Positions 63,068-64,000 of a stretch of 64,000 nucleotides of DNA are shown in pieces. Origin of the DNA: Microbacterium sp. SORGH_AS_0969 (GTDB lineage: Bacteria > Actinomycetota > Actinomycetes > Actinomycetales > Microbacteriaceae); NCBI RefSeq assembly GCF_030818255.1, contig NZ_JAUTAG010000001.1:3720001-3784000 (forward strand). The letters run 5' to 3'. Made by a program: the position numbers and the translations under genes. The notes beneath the pieces are model-generated. The model worked only from the letters and a program-made list of their open reading frames with translations, was not told the origin of the DNA and ran no database searches. Within the stretch, counting starts at the first letter, position 1, and every line of letters starts with the position of its first letter.

Positions 63068-64000
63068 ATGACCCGCGAATCGCATCCCGAGGAATCGGCT
63101 GCCGGCGTCATCACTGCCACCGACGGCCACCTGGCCACCCTCGCCGTCGACGGCATCCCGAACCGCCCTCCCTTCGATCCCGAACTCGAGACGATGCTGG
63201 GGGTGATCTCGCAGATGGTGCCCCCGACGCTGACCGCCGAGATGGTGCCGGTGATGCGCTCGGCGAGCGTGCCGGGGATGCCGACCCGCGACGAGATCCT
63301 CGACACCGCCGACCTGCAGTCCCGCGACGTGACCATCCCCGGCTACGAGGGCGCGGAGATCGTCGTCTCGATCGTCGAGGCGAAAGGACGCACCGGACAC
63401 GGCCCCGGGATCTTCCACACGCACGGCGGCGGCATGATCTTCGGCGATCGTTTCACCGGCGTCGAGGGCTTCGCCGAATGGCTGCACCGCTACAACGCCG
63501 TCATGGTGACCGTCGAGTACCGACTGGCACCCGAGTTCCCCGACCCGTATCCGGTCGAGGACTGCTATGCGGGACTCGTCTGGACGGCCGCGCACGCGGA
63601 GGAGCTCGGCATCGAGCACGAGCGGCTCCTCATCGCGGGCGGCAGCGCCGGCGGCGGGCTCGCAGCGGGGGTCGCCCTGCTCGCGCGCGACCGGCGGGGA
63701 CCCCACCTCATCGGCCAGATGCTGATGTATCCGATGCTCGACGACCGCGACGCGACCGTCTCGACGCATCAGATCCAGGGCGTGGGCGTGTGGGATCGCG
63801 CGAGCAACCTGCTCGGGTGGAACGCGCTCCTCGGCGAGCGTCGCGGCACCGACGGGGTGTCGATCTACGCGGCTCCCGCACGGGCGACCGACCTGTCGGA
63901 CCTCCCTCCCGCGTTCATCGACTGCGGCAGCGCGGAGGTGTTCCGCGACGAGGACGTCGCCTATGCGTCGGCCATCTGGGCGGCGGGAGGCCGGGCCGAA
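63068..64000 (+). CDS. Alpha/beta hydrolase of the HSL (acetyl-hydrolase) family, 3' truncated by window end
   Basis: 311 residues visible, open to the last base. GAAGGAG precedes the ATG. Oxyanion motif FHTHGGGMIFGD near 118 and nucleophile IAGGSAGGGLAAG near 193. VEYRLAPEFPDPYPVEDCYA is diagnostic of hormone-sensitive-lipase-type esterases. The catalytic Asp is probably in the stretch around SAEVFRDEDV; the His lies outside. Such enzymes hydrolyse short-chain esters; substrate unknown. Confidence 0.92.
   Translation, partial: MTRESHPEESAAGVITATDGHLATLAVDGIPNRPPFDPELETMLGVISQMVPPTLTAEMVPVMRSASVPGMPTRDEILDTADLQSRDVTIPGYEGAEIVVSIVEAKGRTGHGPGIFHTHGGGMIFGDRFTGVEGFAEWLHRYNAVMVTVEYRLAPEFPDPYPVEDCYAGLVWTAAHAEELGIEHERLLIAGGSAGGGLAAGVALLARDRRGPHLIGQMLMYPMLDDRDATVSTHQIQGVGVWDRASNLLGWNALLGERRGTDGVSIYAAPARATDLSDLPPAFIDCGSAEVFRDEDVAYASAIWAAGGRAE

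Overview
The window is a high-GC actinobacterial chromosome segment, most probably Microbacterium or a close Microbacteriaceae relative (inference). The grounds are strong GC3 bias, frequent GTG starts, ATGA/GTGA gene overlaps, a ParA-MerR-MerR/FtsR-FHA(GarA/OdhI) block, and a heptamer (GGATGCC/GGCATCC) scattered through most of the sequence. No tRNA, rRNA, CRISPR array or intact insertion sequence was seen.

1-4.9 kb is core: the 3' end of a ParA gene, two MerR-type regulators, a GarA/OdhI-like FHA protein, a secreted CopC-domain protein and dihydrolipoyl dehydrogenase. 4.96-13.06 kb is an accessory defence-like island bracketed by an imperfect 25-bp direct repeat and lacking the heptamer. 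Its left, plus-strand side carries a TIGR04141/DUF6119 protein, an ImmA/IrrE-like protein without the zinc motif, a PIN-like nuclease and an OLD-family ATPase-TOPRIM nuclease. Its right, minus-strand side carries an RHH-YfbU protein, an Abi_2 (HEPN) protein and a small unknown protein.

13.3-23.6 kb returns to core and accessory metabolism: CYTH protein, glutamine amidotransferase, NAD(P)HX epimerase, YihY membrane protein, a Mug-DUF2809-DUF1905-prepilin peptidase operon, an alpha/beta hydrolase, a GT39-like mannosyltransferase and a secreted GH5 glycosidase with a Thr-Pro linker. 23.7-33.4 kb is an amine/omega-amino-acid catabolic cluster: PucR regulator, MmsA-type dehydrogenase, two class III aminotransferases, aminobutyraldehyde-type dehydrogenase, Lrp/AsnC regulator and APC permease. 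Together these could import a polyamine or similar amine and convert it through amino-aldehyde and amino-acid steps to central metabolites. 34.2-40.9 kb holds a peptide/nickel-type ABC importer with an XRE-cupin regulator and a DUF1028 protein.

43.0-56.0 kb is the most striking part. Two tandem but clearly diverged Wadjet/Mks SMC loci lie in the same orientation. The first encodes only JetA, JetB and JetC; the second encodes a complete JetABCD. An opposite-strand membrane protein gene sits between them. The first complex may be a chromosome-organising MksBEF, may borrow the second locus's JetD, or may be a reduced defence system.

56-64 kb has a DUF222-HNH nuclease, a DUF3021 protein, a MocR-type regulator/aminotransferase, a CPA1-type antiporter, a 15-bp minisatellite and the start of an HSL-type esterase cut by the window end. 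Several small anomalies are reported: a one-base frameshift at about 34.01 kb, a missing canonical start in the APC permease, a 24-codon duplicate of an ABC ATPase N-terminus, and several structured inverted repeats.
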